A DNA stretch of 64,000 bases from Desulfosporosinus acididurans (lineage in GTDB: Bacteria; Bacillota; Desulfitobacteriia; Desulfitobacteriales; Desulfitobacteriaceae), in NCBI RefSeq assembly GCF_001029285.1, contig NZ_LDZY01000008.1:170484-234483 (forward strand), written 5' to 3'. Shown in pieces: positions 17,719 to 26,532 of this stretch. The translations under genes and the position numbers were made by a program. The number at the start of each line of letters is the position of its first letter. Position 1 is the stretch's first letter. The notes under the pieces are model-generated. The model saw only the letters and a program-made list of their open reading frames with translations. It was not told the origin of the DNA and made no database searches.

Positions 17719-19191
17719 ATGAGAACAAGAGCTCAGTATTTAGAAAGGCTAAGTAAAATGAACAGAAATCTCTATTCGAATGGAGAAAAAATTGACAGGC
17801 TTGATCCGCGTCAAGAAGGCGCTCTGAATGTAATGGGGTTGACCTTTGATGCTGCTTGGGATCCCGCCAGCAAAGACCTTTGTACGGCAACCTCCCATAT
17901 TACAGGGGAAACTATCAACCGCTTTAACCACATTCATCAAAATTCCGAAGATCTGCATAAAAAACAAGATATGACTCGTTTGTTATGCAATAAAGTTGGA
18001 GGATGTATTCAACGCTGTATGGGAATTGATGCGGCCAACGCCATCAACGCTGTTTCTTATGAGGCTCAAAAATCACCTAAAGCGAAAACAGCCTATCATG
18101 ATAATTTCCTCAAGTGGCTGGAATGGTTCCAGAGTGAAGACCTTGTGGCAAGCTGCGCGCAAACTGATGTCAAAGGAGAACGGCTCAAGCGCCCAGCGGA
18201 ACAAATCGATCCTGACATGTATGTTCATGTTGTGGAAGAACGCAGTGATGGGATCGTAGTTCGCGGCTCAAAGGTTCATATTTCAGAAGCCTCAATTTCG
18301 GATGAAATCTTAGTTGTTCCCAACAGAGCTCTGCAAAAAGGTGAAGAATCTTATGCCGTGTGTTTTGCGGTGCCTTCAGATTATGAGGGGATTAAGCAAG
18401 TAGTTCATTATCATCTGAATCGTAAACGAGATTTTTTTCAAAAAGGAATTGAAACAGGATATACAGACTCTTACATTATTTTTGACGACTGTTTTATTCC
18501 TTGGGAGAGGGTTTTCCTGTGCGGAGAGATTCAACACGGGGGTATTGCAGCTTTGCTTTTTGCCTTGTTTCATCGGCATTCTTATTCGGGCTGTAAACCG
18601 GCAGCATTGGATTATGTTATTGGCATGGCAGGCCTGGCAGCAGACATTAATGGTATTGACAAGACTCATCACGTGCGCGAAATGCTCTCCAGATTAATCA
18701 TGACAGGTGAACTTGGCTATGCAGCCGGTTACACGGCTTCTGCTTTGGCTAAGCCAGAGGTTTACATGCCCGGTATGGGAATGGTTCCTTATGGACCAGG
18801 GAGTTACATCCCAAATTCAATTTATGCTAATGTTGGGCGCTGTCTAACTGGTGAGGCGGTGTTTCATGAACAGGAAATCTTATGCAATATAGCGGGCGGA
18901 ATGCCGGCAACCTTCCCATTTGAAAAAGATTTGATGAATCCGGAAACAAAGGCTCTACTGGAAAAATACTTAAATCGCAATCCGAAAATTCCTATTGAGG
19001 ATCAAATTAAATTCTGGCTTAACTTCATCGATTTTGGGCTTTCGGGTTATGCAGGTACTTCGCAATATGGCAATTATCACGGGGGAGGGTCTCCTATCAT
19101 GGAGCAGATCGCCATTACCACTCAATACGATTTAGAGTCTAAGAAGGACATTGTTCGTGAGATCGCCGGAATGTCACAGAGGAAGAAATAG
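17719..19191 (+). CDS. abfD: 4-hydroxybutyryl-CoA dehydratase / vinylacetyl-CoA isomerase-like enzyme
   Basis: 490 residues, the family's usual length, of the HpaB/AbfD flavoprotein fold. Cys96, Cys100, His285 and Cys292 (C-x3-C and H-x6-C) reproduce the spacing of the four [4Fe-4S] ligands of Clostridium aminobutyricum AbfD (Cys99, Cys103, His292, Cys299). This separates it from aromatic hydroxylases, which lack the cluster. The family radically dehydrates 4-hydroxybutyryl-CoA to crotonyl-CoA and is oxygen-sensitive. ATG at 17719 follows GGAGGAGG. It is first in a sigma-54-controlled unit with a hydrolase and a crotonase. Its true substrate here is unproven. Confidence 0.82.
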   Translation: MRTRAQYLERLSKMNRNLYSNGEKIDRLDPRQEGALNVMGLTFDAAWDPASKDLCTATSHITGETINRFNHIHQNSEDLHKKQDMTRLLCNKVGGCIQRCMGIDAANAINAVSYEAQKSPKAKTAYHDNFLKWLEWFQSEDLVASCAQTDVKGERLKRPAEQIDPDMYVHVVEERSDGIVVRGSKVHISEASISDEILVVPNRALQKGEESYAVCFAVPSDYEGIKQVVHYHLNRKRDFFQKGIETGYTDSYIIFDDCFIPWERVFLCGEIQHGGIAALLFALFHRHSYSGCKPAALDYVIGMAGLAADINGIDKTHHVREMLSRLIMTGELGYAAGYTASALAKPEVYMPGMGMVPYGPGSYIPNSIYANVGRCLTGEAVFHEQEILCNIAGGMPATFPFEKDLMNPETKALLEKYLNRNPKIPIEDQIKFWLNFIDFGLSGYAGTSQYGNYHGGGSPIMEQIAITTQYDLESKKDIVREIAGMSQRKK

Positions 19192-19333
19192 TCCGAATCT
19201 TGTTTCAGGCCTTGAGAAAAAGGTAAAGAAGATCTCCCCTGGCGAAAAGTTAGGGGAGAATCTCTTGTTTAAGTTAAAATATTTGTTACAATTGTTAAAA
19301 AAAGACAATGTTCAAATGAGGGGAGTTGATTAA

Positions 19334-20092
19334 GTGCCTTATGCATCAGTTAAAGGAATAAACATCTTCTATGAGTCTACCGGCGGAGATTTTTTGCCTC
19401 TCGTTGTAATTCACGGGGCTGGAGGCTCAAGTCAAAGCTGGTCAAAGCAAATCTCGGGATTACAGGAGCAAGGAAATCTGATCGCCCTGGATCTGCCTGG
19501 GCATGGGAAGTCCGGCGGCAGTTTGCTTGCAGATATCCCATCAATGGCTGATTTTCTAAATGATTTTGTCCAAACTTTAGGTATTGAAAAATTCTTCCTA
19601 GCGGGGCATTCCATGGGGGGAGCAATTGCTCAGGAGTTTACTTTACGCTATCCGCGAAAAGTGACCGGGCTTATTCTCCTTGGAACCGGAGCCAGGCTGA
19701 GAGTAGGCCAAGGGATTTTGGATGCTGCTGCTTTAGGAATGTTTCCGTTTAAGAATGTCGATCATTTATATGGTTCCGCAACGTCTGATGAGGAAAAAGC
19801 TAAGGAGATGAAAGAACTGCAGAAGATTCCGGCAAACGTATTTTGGGCTGATTTTCAGGCTTGCAACACCTTTAATCGAATAGATGACGCAGAAAAAATT
19901 CAAGTTTCCACTTTAATTCTTGTCGGAGAGGAAGATGTGATGACTCCGGTAAAATACTCCCGATTTTTGGCTGATAAGCTTCCCAATACGAACTTAAGAA
20001 TTATCAAGGGAGCAGGACATATGTGTATGCAAGAAAAAGCAGCCGAAGTCAACGAGATACTCTGGAATTTTCTTGAGAATTCCAGAGTGTAA
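19334..20092 (+). CDS. Alpha/beta hydrolase
   Basis: 252 residues with the oxyanion segment VVIHGAGGSSQSW, nucleophile elbow GHSMGG (Ser near 98), an acid in ILVGEEDVMTP and the catalytic His in GAGHMCMQEK. The fold is that of esterases, thioesterases and C-C hydrolases. The start is GTG after AGGGGAG. It lies 142 bases after the dehydratase gene, separated only by a weak hairpin at 19,232-19,262, so co-transcription from sigma-54 promoter 2 is likely. A thioesterase or lactonase role would fit the context but is inferred. Confidence 0.8.
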   Translation: MPYASVKGINIFYESTGGDFLPLVVIHGAGGSSQSWSKQISGLQEQGNLIALDLPGHGKSGGSLLADIPSMADFLNDFVQTLGIEKFFLAGHSMGGAIAQEFTLRYPRKVTGLILLGTGARLRVGQGILDAAALGMFPFKNVDHLYGSATSDEEKAKEMKELQKIPANVFWADFQACNTFNRIDDAEKIQVSTLILVGEEDVMTPVKYSRFLADKLPNTNLRIIKGAGHMCMQEKAAEVNEILWNFLENSRV

Positions 20093-20208
20093 ACGACCGA
20101 TGTTAATTATTGCTCAAAGAAACTTGGAACTTGCCTTCAATTTTTGAAGATCCGTTTAACCTATAAAAGGATTAGAGGTGAAAGTCTGGTTATAATACCG
20201 GACGCATA

Positions 20209-20997
20209 ATGGTTAAAAAATATGGAGACATAATCAAATTTGAAAGACAAGATTATTGTGGAGCTATTATTTTAGACAATGCGGAAAAACTAAATGTCGT
20301 AGGAGATGAGTTCCTTAACGAACTAGGAGCCCTGCAACAAGAAATTCTAACCATGGAGGACTTGCGGGCTTTAGCCATTGTTGCCAATGGTGACAACTTT
20401 TCCGCGGGGATCGACTTGAAATTCCTTCAGGAAGTTAGTTCGGAAAAAGTGAAAGCAACTTTAACGTGGCTGCAAGGACTATATAGTTTCTGGCAAACCC
20501 TTTCAATACCAGTTGTGATTGGGGTGCAGGGATTTTGTTTTGGCTCGGCAGTAGAATTGATGTTAGGGTGTGACATTAGAATCGCCGCTGAAAACCTTAG
20601 ATTAAGTTTACCAGAGGTCAAACTAGGGTTATCTCCCGATATGGGCGGGACAACGCGCTTAACAAAACTTGTTGGAACGGGGCAGGCTAAGAGACTTATA
20701 ATGGTTTGTGAGGAGATAGGGGCTCATGAAGCGCTGCAAATTGGGCTTGTGGAGAAAGTCGTTCCTGTTGAAAAATTGCGTGAGGCTACCATCCGCCTTG
20801 CTCAGAGGATGTCTGGATTCCCTCCTTCAAGTATTGCTTTTGCCAAAAAAGGTATTAATCTTGCTGAAGAAAGCAGTGTGACTGCAGGGCTTTTATTTGA
20901 ACAAGCCCAATCAACCTATTGCTGCGGGACAAAGGATATTAAAGAGGCAATCTCTGCATTTTTCGATAAAAGAAAACCCAGTTTCACAGGTAACTGA
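20209..20997 (+). CDS. Enoyl-CoA hydratase/isomerase (crotonase) family protein
   Basis: 262 residues. The CoA-pocket segment DNFSAGIDLKFL and the two hydratase glutamates (SAVELMLGCD and SLPEVKLGL) are present, followed by SPDMGGTTRL. In that last segment an Asp occupies a position seen in some isomerase subgroups, so hydratase versus isomerase is open. The ribosome site is weak (GAGGTGAAAG lies 34 bases upstream). It is the last gene before a repeat remnant and probably processes the unsaturated CoA ester made by the dehydratase. Confidence 0.8.
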   Translation: MVKKYGDIIKFERQDYCGAIILDNAEKLNVVGDEFLNELGALQQEILTMEDLRALAIVANGDNFSAGIDLKFLQEVSSEKVKATLTWLQGLYSFWQTLSIPVVIGVQGFCFGSAVELMLGCDIRIAAENLRLSLPEVKLGLSPDMGGTTRLTKLVGTGQAKRLIMVCEEIGAHEALQIGLVEKVVPVEKLREATIRLAQRMSGFPPSSIAFAKKGINLAEESSVTAGLLFEQAQSTYCCGTKDIKEAISAFFDKRKPSFTGN

Positions 20998-21030
20998 TCA
21001 TTATTATTTTGCAGGTCTAAGCACATTGTC

Positions 21031-21133
21031 CAATCGTAAGACTCCCATTTCTTTAAGTGGGAGTGGGTCCCCCGTACTCTGCTTCGGTCCCCTACCGAAG
21101 TCTCGATGTTCAGCTTTAGCTAAACGAGTTCAC
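21031..21133 (-). repeat. IS200/IS605-type element remnant (copy C)
   Basis: On the minus strand it begins AGTGAACTCGTTTAGCTAAA, contains a paired CTTCGGTAGGGG / CCGAAGCAG region and ends in a hairpin of GTGGGAG type followed by TCTTACGATTGG. Left end, GCTGAAC stem and right-end hairpin correspond to the copies near 57.3 kb and 63.3 kb. It contains no coding frame. Confidence 0.55.
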
Positions 21134-21202
21134 TAGCAATGACAGAAATTATTTGTCTAAGTTAAGCTTATATAAGAAGATATGATTGCAAATTACGGTT
21201 AA

Positions 21203-21252
21203 ATCTAAAAAGAATCTTTGGGCGATTCGTCTGTCCAAGATTCTTTTTAGAT
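21203..21252. terminator. Bidirectional terminator
   Basis: ATCTAAAAAGAATCTT and its complement form a near-perfect 18-bp stem with about 13 loop bases; A- and T-runs on the two arms make it work in either direction. It separates the rightward crotonase operon from the leftward 287-residue gene. Confidence 0.75.
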
Positions 21253-21272
21253 ATTGTATGTTAATTCAAATC

Positions 21273-21341
21273 GGTTAAGTTAAGTTTCAGTTAGGTCGAG
21301 TTGAACTGATCAGAATTCAGCTTAACTTAACCTAACTGAAA
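21273..21341. repeat. Crossing pair of inverted repeats
   Basis: Arm A GGTTAAGTTAAG (21273-21284) pairs with CTTAACTTAACC (21321-21332); arm B TTTCAGTTAGG (21285-21295) pairs with CCTAACTGAAA (21331-21341). The order A-B-A'-B' makes the stems mutually exclusive or a pseudoknot. A further palindrome (CTAAGCTTAG) lies at about 21,375. All are in the 3' region of the leftward gene. Confidence 0.6.
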
Positions 21342-21389
21342 AAAGAACAGAAAAGAACAAAGCAGCTTACTTATCTAAGCTTAGGTAAG

Positions 21390-22253
21390 CTAAGCGTGAA
21401 AATCGACAGATGTAGTAAGTTTATTTTTTTGGTCACCGACAGCATCCATAAATGTATTCCAACTATTAGAAAGATATTTAATCTCATTTACAAGATCTGA
21501 TCGAGAAGCACCGTCAGAATCCGGTTTGTAATTCGATAATATGTTTTTATACACAGAATCTAATTGATCTTTCAAGGTGTCGGGATTTGTGACACTAACG
21601 CTATTAAATAGACTTTGATACTGATTTTCCGATGTTTGGAAAGAATAGGAACCATTCTCCAAATCATCTTGCATCGTTGTTCCTTTATCCTTCCAACCCG
21701 TTTTAATAAGTACGGGATCGGTGGTATTGGCAAGTTGATCTGCGAAACCTTTTAAAAGGTTTACGTAATTAGTAGACAATTGATTCGTGTAATTATCTAC
21801 GAATGAATTAAACTGTTGTTGATATTGCTCCGGTATTAGGTTTTTTGATATGTATTTGAATTCCAAATTTGTTTGACTGATGCGCATCCCATATGTACCG
21901 CCAACCGTTTGGCTGTTGTTCATCGTCTGAGATGCAGCACTTAATGCGCTTTGAAGTTGAGAAATTTGATCCTTACTTAAACCTTGCATATCGTTTAAAA
22001 AAGATTCAAAGTTACTGCTATTAATGATGTTAGGGCTGTCATCCAGCAAATTTAAAGTTATGCCATTCGATTTTTTGGCTGGCAATGATAGATCAATATT
22101 ATCTGTATTAATATGAAAACCTTCTAAGAATTTATCATGAGTTACATCATTGGGATTAATCGCCGAAGAAGTATCAAGCTTATTGTGCTGTAACAAAGTC
22201 CTTGTTTGGTCATAAGAAATTGGTGGATAAGATTGCAAACTACTAATGGACAT
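21390..22253 (-). CDS. Hypothetical protein rich in Ser, Asn, Gln
   Basis: 287 residues, not recognised. There is no signal peptide or membrane helix; composition is polar (Ser, Asn, Gln, Thr) with helical stretches (LSKDQISQLQSALSAASQTM and PEQYQQQFNSFVDNYTNQL), resembling flagellar or type-III-like secreted proteins in style only. The start ATG follows AAGGAGGAAAA. It stands alone between the crotonase and the sigma-54 activator, on the opposite strand, with structured DNA downstream of its stop. Confidence 0.6.
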   Translation of the reverse strand: MSISSLQSYPPISYDQTRTLLQHNKLDTSSAINPNDVTHDKFLEGFHINTDNIDLSLPAKKSNGITLNLLDDSPNIINSSNFESFLNDMQGLSKDQISQLQSALSAASQTMNNSQTVGGTYGMRISQTNLEFKYISKNLIPEQYQQQFNSFVDNYTNQLSTNYVNLLKGFADQLANTTDPVLIKTGWKDKGTTMQDDLENGSYSFQTSENQYQSLFNSVSVTNPDTLKDQLDSVYKNILSNYKPDSDGASRSDLVNEIKYLSNSWNTFMDAVGDQKNKLTTSVDFHA

Positions 22254-22415
22254 ATATTTTTCCTCCTTAAGAAATGGTTTCCAATTTTGATATCGGCAGT
22301 TTCAGATTGATGGATTAGTTTTTTAATGGAAACTCTTACTTCATACATCCTATGTGGAAAAACAAGGTCGGCTAACTATAAAAGTTAGAATGTTTTAAAT
22401 ATTTAGGCATTAATC

Positions 22416-22445
22416 TTTACTTCGCATGCTCATGTCTAGTATAAT
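22416..22445 (+). promoter_or_regulatory. Sigma-A-type promoter of the sigma-54 activator gene
   Basis: TTTACT and TATAAT with an 18-base spacer, 33 bases before the ATG of the activator. No sigma-54 box precedes this gene, so the activator itself appears to be made by housekeeping polymerase. Confidence 0.5.
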
Positions 22446-22477
22446 GTTTACAAATGATACAAAAATGGGGGAATTTC

Positions 22478-23878
22478 ATGAGTGCAGGAATTCATGCTGT
22501 CACTACAATCGATTTTCCACGTTGGGATCAAGCACTGTTGTTCAAAATCCTCGATAATATTCACGACGTGGTATTGGTTATTGATTCCCACACAACAATT
22601 GTCTATGTCAATGAAGCCTATGCCCGAATCCTGGGAGTTCCTGTGGAAAAAGTCCTGGGCCGCAGACTCGACAAAATTGAACCAGATTCTGCAGCAATTA
22701 AAGCTCTTCACAGCGGAAAATCCATAAAAGGCTCAGAGCATTTGAAGTCTCTAGGCATCGACGTTATAGGCAGCGCGTTTCCCTTGTATAAGGGGAAACA
22801 AATTATCGGATGTATCTCAACGTTCAAAAATGTTACCGAAGAACTTGAGCTTAACCGCGAATTGCAGCAAACAAAAGGCGTTGCGGATTATTTAAAAGAG
22901 CAGTTGGATCAATGGGAACAACTGCCGTTGTCGTTTAAGGAATATGTTGGGCAAAATCGTAATGTGAAAGAAACCTTGATATTGGCAGCGAAGGTAGCTC
23001 GTACGGACAGCACGGTCTTGATTCGCGGGGAAAGTGGTGTGGGAAAGGAAGTGCTGGCCAAAGCAGTTCATAACGCCAGCCGTCGTAAAAACAAACCTCT
23101 AATAAAAGTAAATTGTGCAGCAATACCGGAAAGCTTAATAGAAAGCGAATTGTTTGGATATGAAGAAGGAGCGTATACGGGTGCCAAAAAAGGGGGCAAA
23201 CTCGGGAAATTCGAACTAGCTCATAGCGGGACAATTTTTCTGGATGAAATTGGAGATATGAGTTTAACAATGCAAGCCAAATTGCTAAGAGTTCTGCAAG
23301 AAAGAGAATTCGAAAGAGTCGGAGGATCAGCGACGATTAAGGTTGACATACGAGTAATAGCAGCCACCAATCGTGACTTGGAAACGATGATTGACGAAAA
23401 AACCTTTCGGAAAGATCTTTATTACCGCTTGAATATTGTTCCCCTGAATCTCAACCCGCTGCGTGAACGAAAAGATGATTTAATAGCTTTGACCCAAACA
23501 TTTCTTGATCAGTTTTCGCGTGAAGTGGGGCATGAGTTAAGCTTATCTCCCCAGGTATTGAGGATCTTCCAAAATTATAACTGGCCGGGCAATATTCGCG
23601 AACTGCAAAATGTTCTGGAACATGCAAGCATTGTGTGCAATGGGTCTACCATTGAAATTCACCACTTACCCGCCAATATTATTCCAATGAATAATCAACC
23701 CCCTGATTTAAAGGATAAGACCTATAACTTAAAAGAAATTGTCGCGAGAGTGGAAAAGGAACTTATAGTATCTGCTTTAGCTAACAATAACAATAATCGA
23801 ACAAAGACTATGGAAGTCTTAGGGATTTCGAGACGGGCCTTTTATGACAAATTACGCAGGTATGGTATTGAGGAATAG
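22478..23878 (+). CDS. Sigma-54-dependent transcriptional activator (PAS-AAA+-Fis)
   Basis: 466 residues. A PAS domain (about 18-125) is the sensor, followed by a short coiled linker, the AAA+ domain with Walker A GESGVGKE, the sigma-54 contact loop GAYTGAKKGG (GAFTGA variant), Walker B IFLDEIGDM and arginine-finger region, and a C-terminal Fis-type helix-turn-helix (NNNRTKTMEVLGISRRAFYD). ATG at 22478 is chosen for GGGGGA five bases upstream. It lies amid four sigma-54 promoters that share a palindromic upstream site, making it their probable regulator. The PAS ligand is unknown, perhaps a CoA ester or the acid itself. Confidence 0.92.
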   Translation: MSAGIHAVTTIDFPRWDQALLFKILDNIHDVVLVIDSHTTIVYVNEAYARILGVPVEKVLGRRLDKIEPDSAAIKALHSGKSIKGSEHLKSLGIDVIGSAFPLYKGKQIIGCISTFKNVTEELELNRELQQTKGVADYLKEQLDQWEQLPLSFKEYVGQNRNVKETLILAAKVARTDSTVLIRGESGVGKEVLAKAVHNASRRKNKPLIKVNCAAIPESLIESELFGYEEGAYTGAKKGGKLGKFELAHSGTIFLDEIGDMSLTMQAKLLRVLQEREFERVGGSATIKVDIRVIAATNRDLETMIDEKTFRKDLYYRLNIVPLNLNPLRERKDDLIALTQTFLDQFSREVGHELSLSPQVLRIFQNYNWPGNIRELQNVLEHASIVCNGSTIEIHHLPANIIPMNNQPPDLKDKTYNLKEIVARVEKELIVSALANNNNNRTKTMEVLGISRRAFYDKLRRYGIEE

Positions 23879-23909
23879 TGCGCTTTCAATACCTTTGTAC
23901 TTCGAAAAC

Positions 23910-23926
23910 TGTATAAAATTCATACA
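23910..23926. promoter_or_regulatory. Putative activator-binding inverted repeat (UAS), promoter 3
   Basis: TGTATA, five bases, CATACA, centred about 70 bases upstream of the -24 box of promoter 3. Its right arm is also the left arm of the following long hairpin, so activator binding and termination share DNA. Confidence 0.6.
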
Positions 23927-23964
23927 CAAACCAACTCAATATTAAAGAGTTTGGTTTGTGTATG
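23921..23964 (+). terminator. Terminator of the activator gene, overlapping the UAS
   Basis: CATACACAAACCAACTC pairs with GAGTTTGGTTTGTGTATG (one bulged T) around a nine-base loop, followed by GATTTTTACTTG. It lies 42 bases after the activator stop. Confidence 0.7.
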
Positions 23965-23985
23965 GATTTTTACTTGTTTGGCAAT

Positions 23986-24001
23986 TGGCACGTATCTTGC
24001 A
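23986..24001 (+). promoter_or_regulatory. Sigma-54 (-24/-12) promoter 3, MBL-DUF362 operon
   Basis: TGGCACGTATCTTGCA: an essentially consensus sigma-54 promoter with ten bases between GG and GC. The leader that follows (about 24,012-24,134) contains an AAGGAGG at 24,058 with no start codon at usable distance. Confidence 0.9.
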
Positions 24002-24134
24002 ATATTTTAGTAAATAAAATATCCCCTTGTGAGGCAACGAAAAACTATTTTATTTTTAAGGAGGATAAGTAGGCACTTTTCCTTCGGCAGAGAGTTTTAA
24101 TGCTTCTGCTAAAGGCTGGAGAACTGCGATTAGT

Positions 24135-25028
24135 ATGAGCGAAGTGATGTTTATTAATTTACTGCCCCATTTATATTTTGTTTCAGGTGAACAAGGGGGA
24201 CGGTTTCCATACAGTAATGGTCTCTTGATTGAGGGTGACAAAAGGGTTCTGGTTGATACTGGCTTTGGCCCTAGCCGACGTAAAAAGATTTTGGAAAAAG
24301 GCAGGGTCGATATCATCATAAACACTCATTTCCATTTGGACCATGCTTATGGAAATAAGTATTTTCCAGAGGCAGAGATTTGGGCCCATGCTTATGATGC
24401 TCCACCAATTCGTTCTCTCAATAAATTTATGGCTTATTCGGGTTATGGCGAACTTTCCGCTTTTCCCAATCCTGAATATTTTCCAGACGGGCCGACAAAT
24501 CAAATTGTGCATAGAGAACTTAAAGATGGTGAGGTCTTAAAGTTTGGAGAGATTTCTTTAAAGGTTATTCATACACCGGGTCACACTCTGGGGCATATTG
24601 CACTCCTTGAGCCTCAATCAAGCCTTTTGTTTTCCGGGGACATAGACCTGTCATCCTTTGGCCCTTGGTATGGCAATGTACTCTCTGATCTCGAGGAATT
24701 TGTTGACTCCATTAATCGGCTTATTGACTTAAAACCTAAAGTGATAGTGACCAGCCATGAAGGAATTATTTCTGACAATATCACTGAGAGACTAAAGAGT
24801 TATGCCGAAATGATTAACCAACGAGATGAAACTATTCTTAGACATCTGCAAATTCCAAGTGGAATGTCAGATCTCCTGGATAAGAAGATTATTTTTAAAC
24901 GCTACCCTGAACCCCAAAAAGTATATCGTTTTTTTGAGCAGACAATGTTAGAAAAGCATCTGCAGCGTTTAGCCAAGCAAGGAAAGATTATTATGAATCC
25001 CAATGGTAAATATAAGGCCTATGCCTGA
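24135..25028 (+). CDS. MBL-fold metallohydrolase
   Basis: 297 residues. The metal-binding motif NTHFHLDHAYG (HxHxDH), a second His in HTPGHTLGH, the bridging Asp in LFSGDIDLS and a final His in TSHEG are all present, so it should bind a dinuclear metal site. Family members hydrolyse thioesters, lactones and glyoxalase-type substrates. The C-terminal ~80 residues are a helical extension. ATG at 24135 lacks a strong ribosome site nearby. It is the first gene behind sigma-54 promoter 3, with the DUF362 gene 35 bases downstream. A CoA-thioesterase role is plausible, not shown. Confidence 0.85.
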   Translation: MSEVMFINLLPHLYFVSGEQGGRFPYSNGLLIEGDKRVLVDTGFGPSRRKKILEKGRVDIIINTHFHLDHAYGNKYFPEAEIWAHAYDAPPIRSLNKFMAYSGYGELSAFPNPEYFPDGPTNQIVHRELKDGEVLKFGEISLKVIHTPGHTLGHIALLEPQSSLLFSGDIDLSSFGPWYGNVLSDLEEFVDSINRLIDLKPKVIVTSHEGIISDNITERLKSYAEMINQRDETILRHLQIPSGMSDLLDKKIIFKRYPEPQKVYRFFEQTMLEKHLQRLAKQGKIIMNPNGKYKAYA

Positions 25029-25063
25029 AAATTTTACTCATTATTATGAATCGAGGGAGTTTA

Positions 25064-26374
25064 ATGGATAAACAAGATAAACCGACCGTATCTATTGTCA
25101 AAGTAAAGGACGTTTATGAGTCTCTTCTTGATAGTATAAATTTGTGTGATGGCTTAGCAAACTTGGATACTAATGATATGATCTTAATTAAGCCCAATAT
25201 TGTCAGCTGGGATTTCGACTTGCCATTTCCTCCTTTCGGTGTAGTAACGACAAGTATTGTGATCGAAGCCTTAGTCCGTATTCTTGCTGAGCATGGGTTT
25301 AGTAAATTGACAATTGGCGAAGGTGCTCTGCCTGTATTTAATCCTAAGAGTGAAGCTGTTTTTGAAGCTTTGGGCTATCATAAATTAGTGCAAAGATATG
25401 GGGTAAAACTTGCAGATTTCAATCAAGAAGCGTTTGAAACGATTGACTATGGAGAAGGCCTAAAGCTGGATGTAGCTAAACAAGCTTTAGAAGCGGATAA
25501 AATTATTAACGTACCTGTATTAAAAACGCACAATCAAGCTAAAGTTTCTCTAGGGATTAAAAATTTAAAAGGTTGTCTTCATAGAAAGTCAAAACAGTTA
25601 TGTCATGGTATCGCTAATCAGGAACTCAGCCTTATGTTCCCCCGTATCATAGAAAAACTCCCTGTAGCTTTAACGGTTATCGATGGTCTATACACGCTTG
25701 AGAAAGGACCAGGCCCCACAGGAAGAGCCTTCCGCAAAAATTTGCTGATATCTTCGCGTGATCCCTTTGCCTGTGATCTGGTGGGCGCGGCTATTCTCGG
25801 TTATCCCGTAAATGAAGTTGAACATCTAAGTATCTACGCTAACCGCCATGGGTACAGCACGGATTTAGCGGATTACGATGTAAAAGGAGAAACCCTTGAA
25901 AATCACCGGGAATATGTAGAGTATGATTGGGAGTGGTCAAAAGAAGATACAGGACCGGCGGGATTTAAAAAACGAGGCATTACAGGTTTAGCGATTCGCA
26001 AATACGACAGCACGCTGTGCACAGGATGTTCCGTGCAATATAATCCGATGTTAATCCTCCTTTCTTCAGCCTATAAAGGTCAGCCGTTTCCTAATGTTGA
26101 AGTGGTTTCTGGAAAGAAGCAATTGGCATCACCGGGATTTGAAAAGTCTGTCCTTTTCGGCAAATGTGCTTGCCACCTGAATAAAGATAATCCGAATATT
26201 AAGAAGGCAATTCCGCTTTGGGGATGCCCGCCTGATCTTAATAAATTTGTTGATACTCTTGCCCAAGAAGGGATCGAATGTGACTATAAGGATTATGTTC
26301 GCTTTCGCCATTATTTAATGGACCGTTATAAAAACGATGCGAATTTCCAGCTTTCTGATTGGTCTATCGAGTAA
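25064..26374 (+). CDS. DUF362 domain protein with cysteine clusters
   Basis: 436 residues. The central part matches DUF362 (LIKPNIVSWD, VPVLKTHNQAKVSLGIKNLKGC, VIDGLYTLEKGPGPTGR, FACDLVGAAILGY). The C-terminal ~110 residues carry LCTGCSVQ, GKCACHL and LWGCPPD, which could hold an Fe-S cluster; many DUF362 proteins are fused to ferredoxin domains, but this arrangement is not the classical one. ATG at 25064 follows GAGGGAG. It is co-transcribed with the MBL hydrolase under sigma-54 control; the biochemical role of DUF362 is not established. Confidence 0.8.
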   Translation: MDKQDKPTVSIVKVKDVYESLLDSINLCDGLANLDTNDMILIKPNIVSWDFDLPFPPFGVVTTSIVIEALVRILAEHGFSKLTIGEGALPVFNPKSEAVFEALGYHKLVQRYGVKLADFNQEAFETIDYGEGLKLDVAKQALEADKIINVPVLKTHNQAKVSLGIKNLKGCLHRKSKQLCHGIANQELSLMFPRIIEKLPVALTVIDGLYTLEKGPGPTGRAFRKNLLISSRDPFACDLVGAAILGYPVNEVEHLSIYANRHGYSTDLADYDVKGETLENHREYVEYDWEWSKEDTGPAGFKKRGITGLAIRKYDSTLCTGCSVQYNPMLILLSSAYKGQPFPNVEVVSGKKQLASPGFEKSVLFGKCACHLNKDNPNIKKAIPLWGCPPDLNKFVDTLAQEGIECDYKDYVRFRHYLMDRYKNDANFQLSDWSIE

Positions 26375-26440
26375 TACCCTGTGAAATAATTAGTGAACAC
26401 CTGATAGTATTACCTAATGATAGAGGAGCTGTTAGTGTAA

Positions 26441-26480
26441 AAGAGCCCGAAAGGACGTTATTAATGCCTTTCGGGCTCTT
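26441..26480 (+). terminator. Terminator of the MBL-DUF362 operon
   Basis: AAGAGCCCGAAAGG and CCTTTCGGGCTCTT form a perfect 14-bp stem with a 12-base loop, followed by TTTTT. A strong intrinsic terminator 66 bases after the DUF362 stop. Confidence 0.92.
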
Positions 26481-26532
26481 TTTTTAAGCACTTAAGGTTT
26501 GGAATTTTGTAACTCGGTTTGAAATTTTGATT

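Noticed and set aside
17719..19191. Reading the dehydratase-like gene as an aromatic 4-hydroxyphenylacetate 3-monooxygenase
   Set aside because: The four cluster-ligand residues with AbfD spacing are present and the surroundings are CoA-ester genes in an anaerobe.
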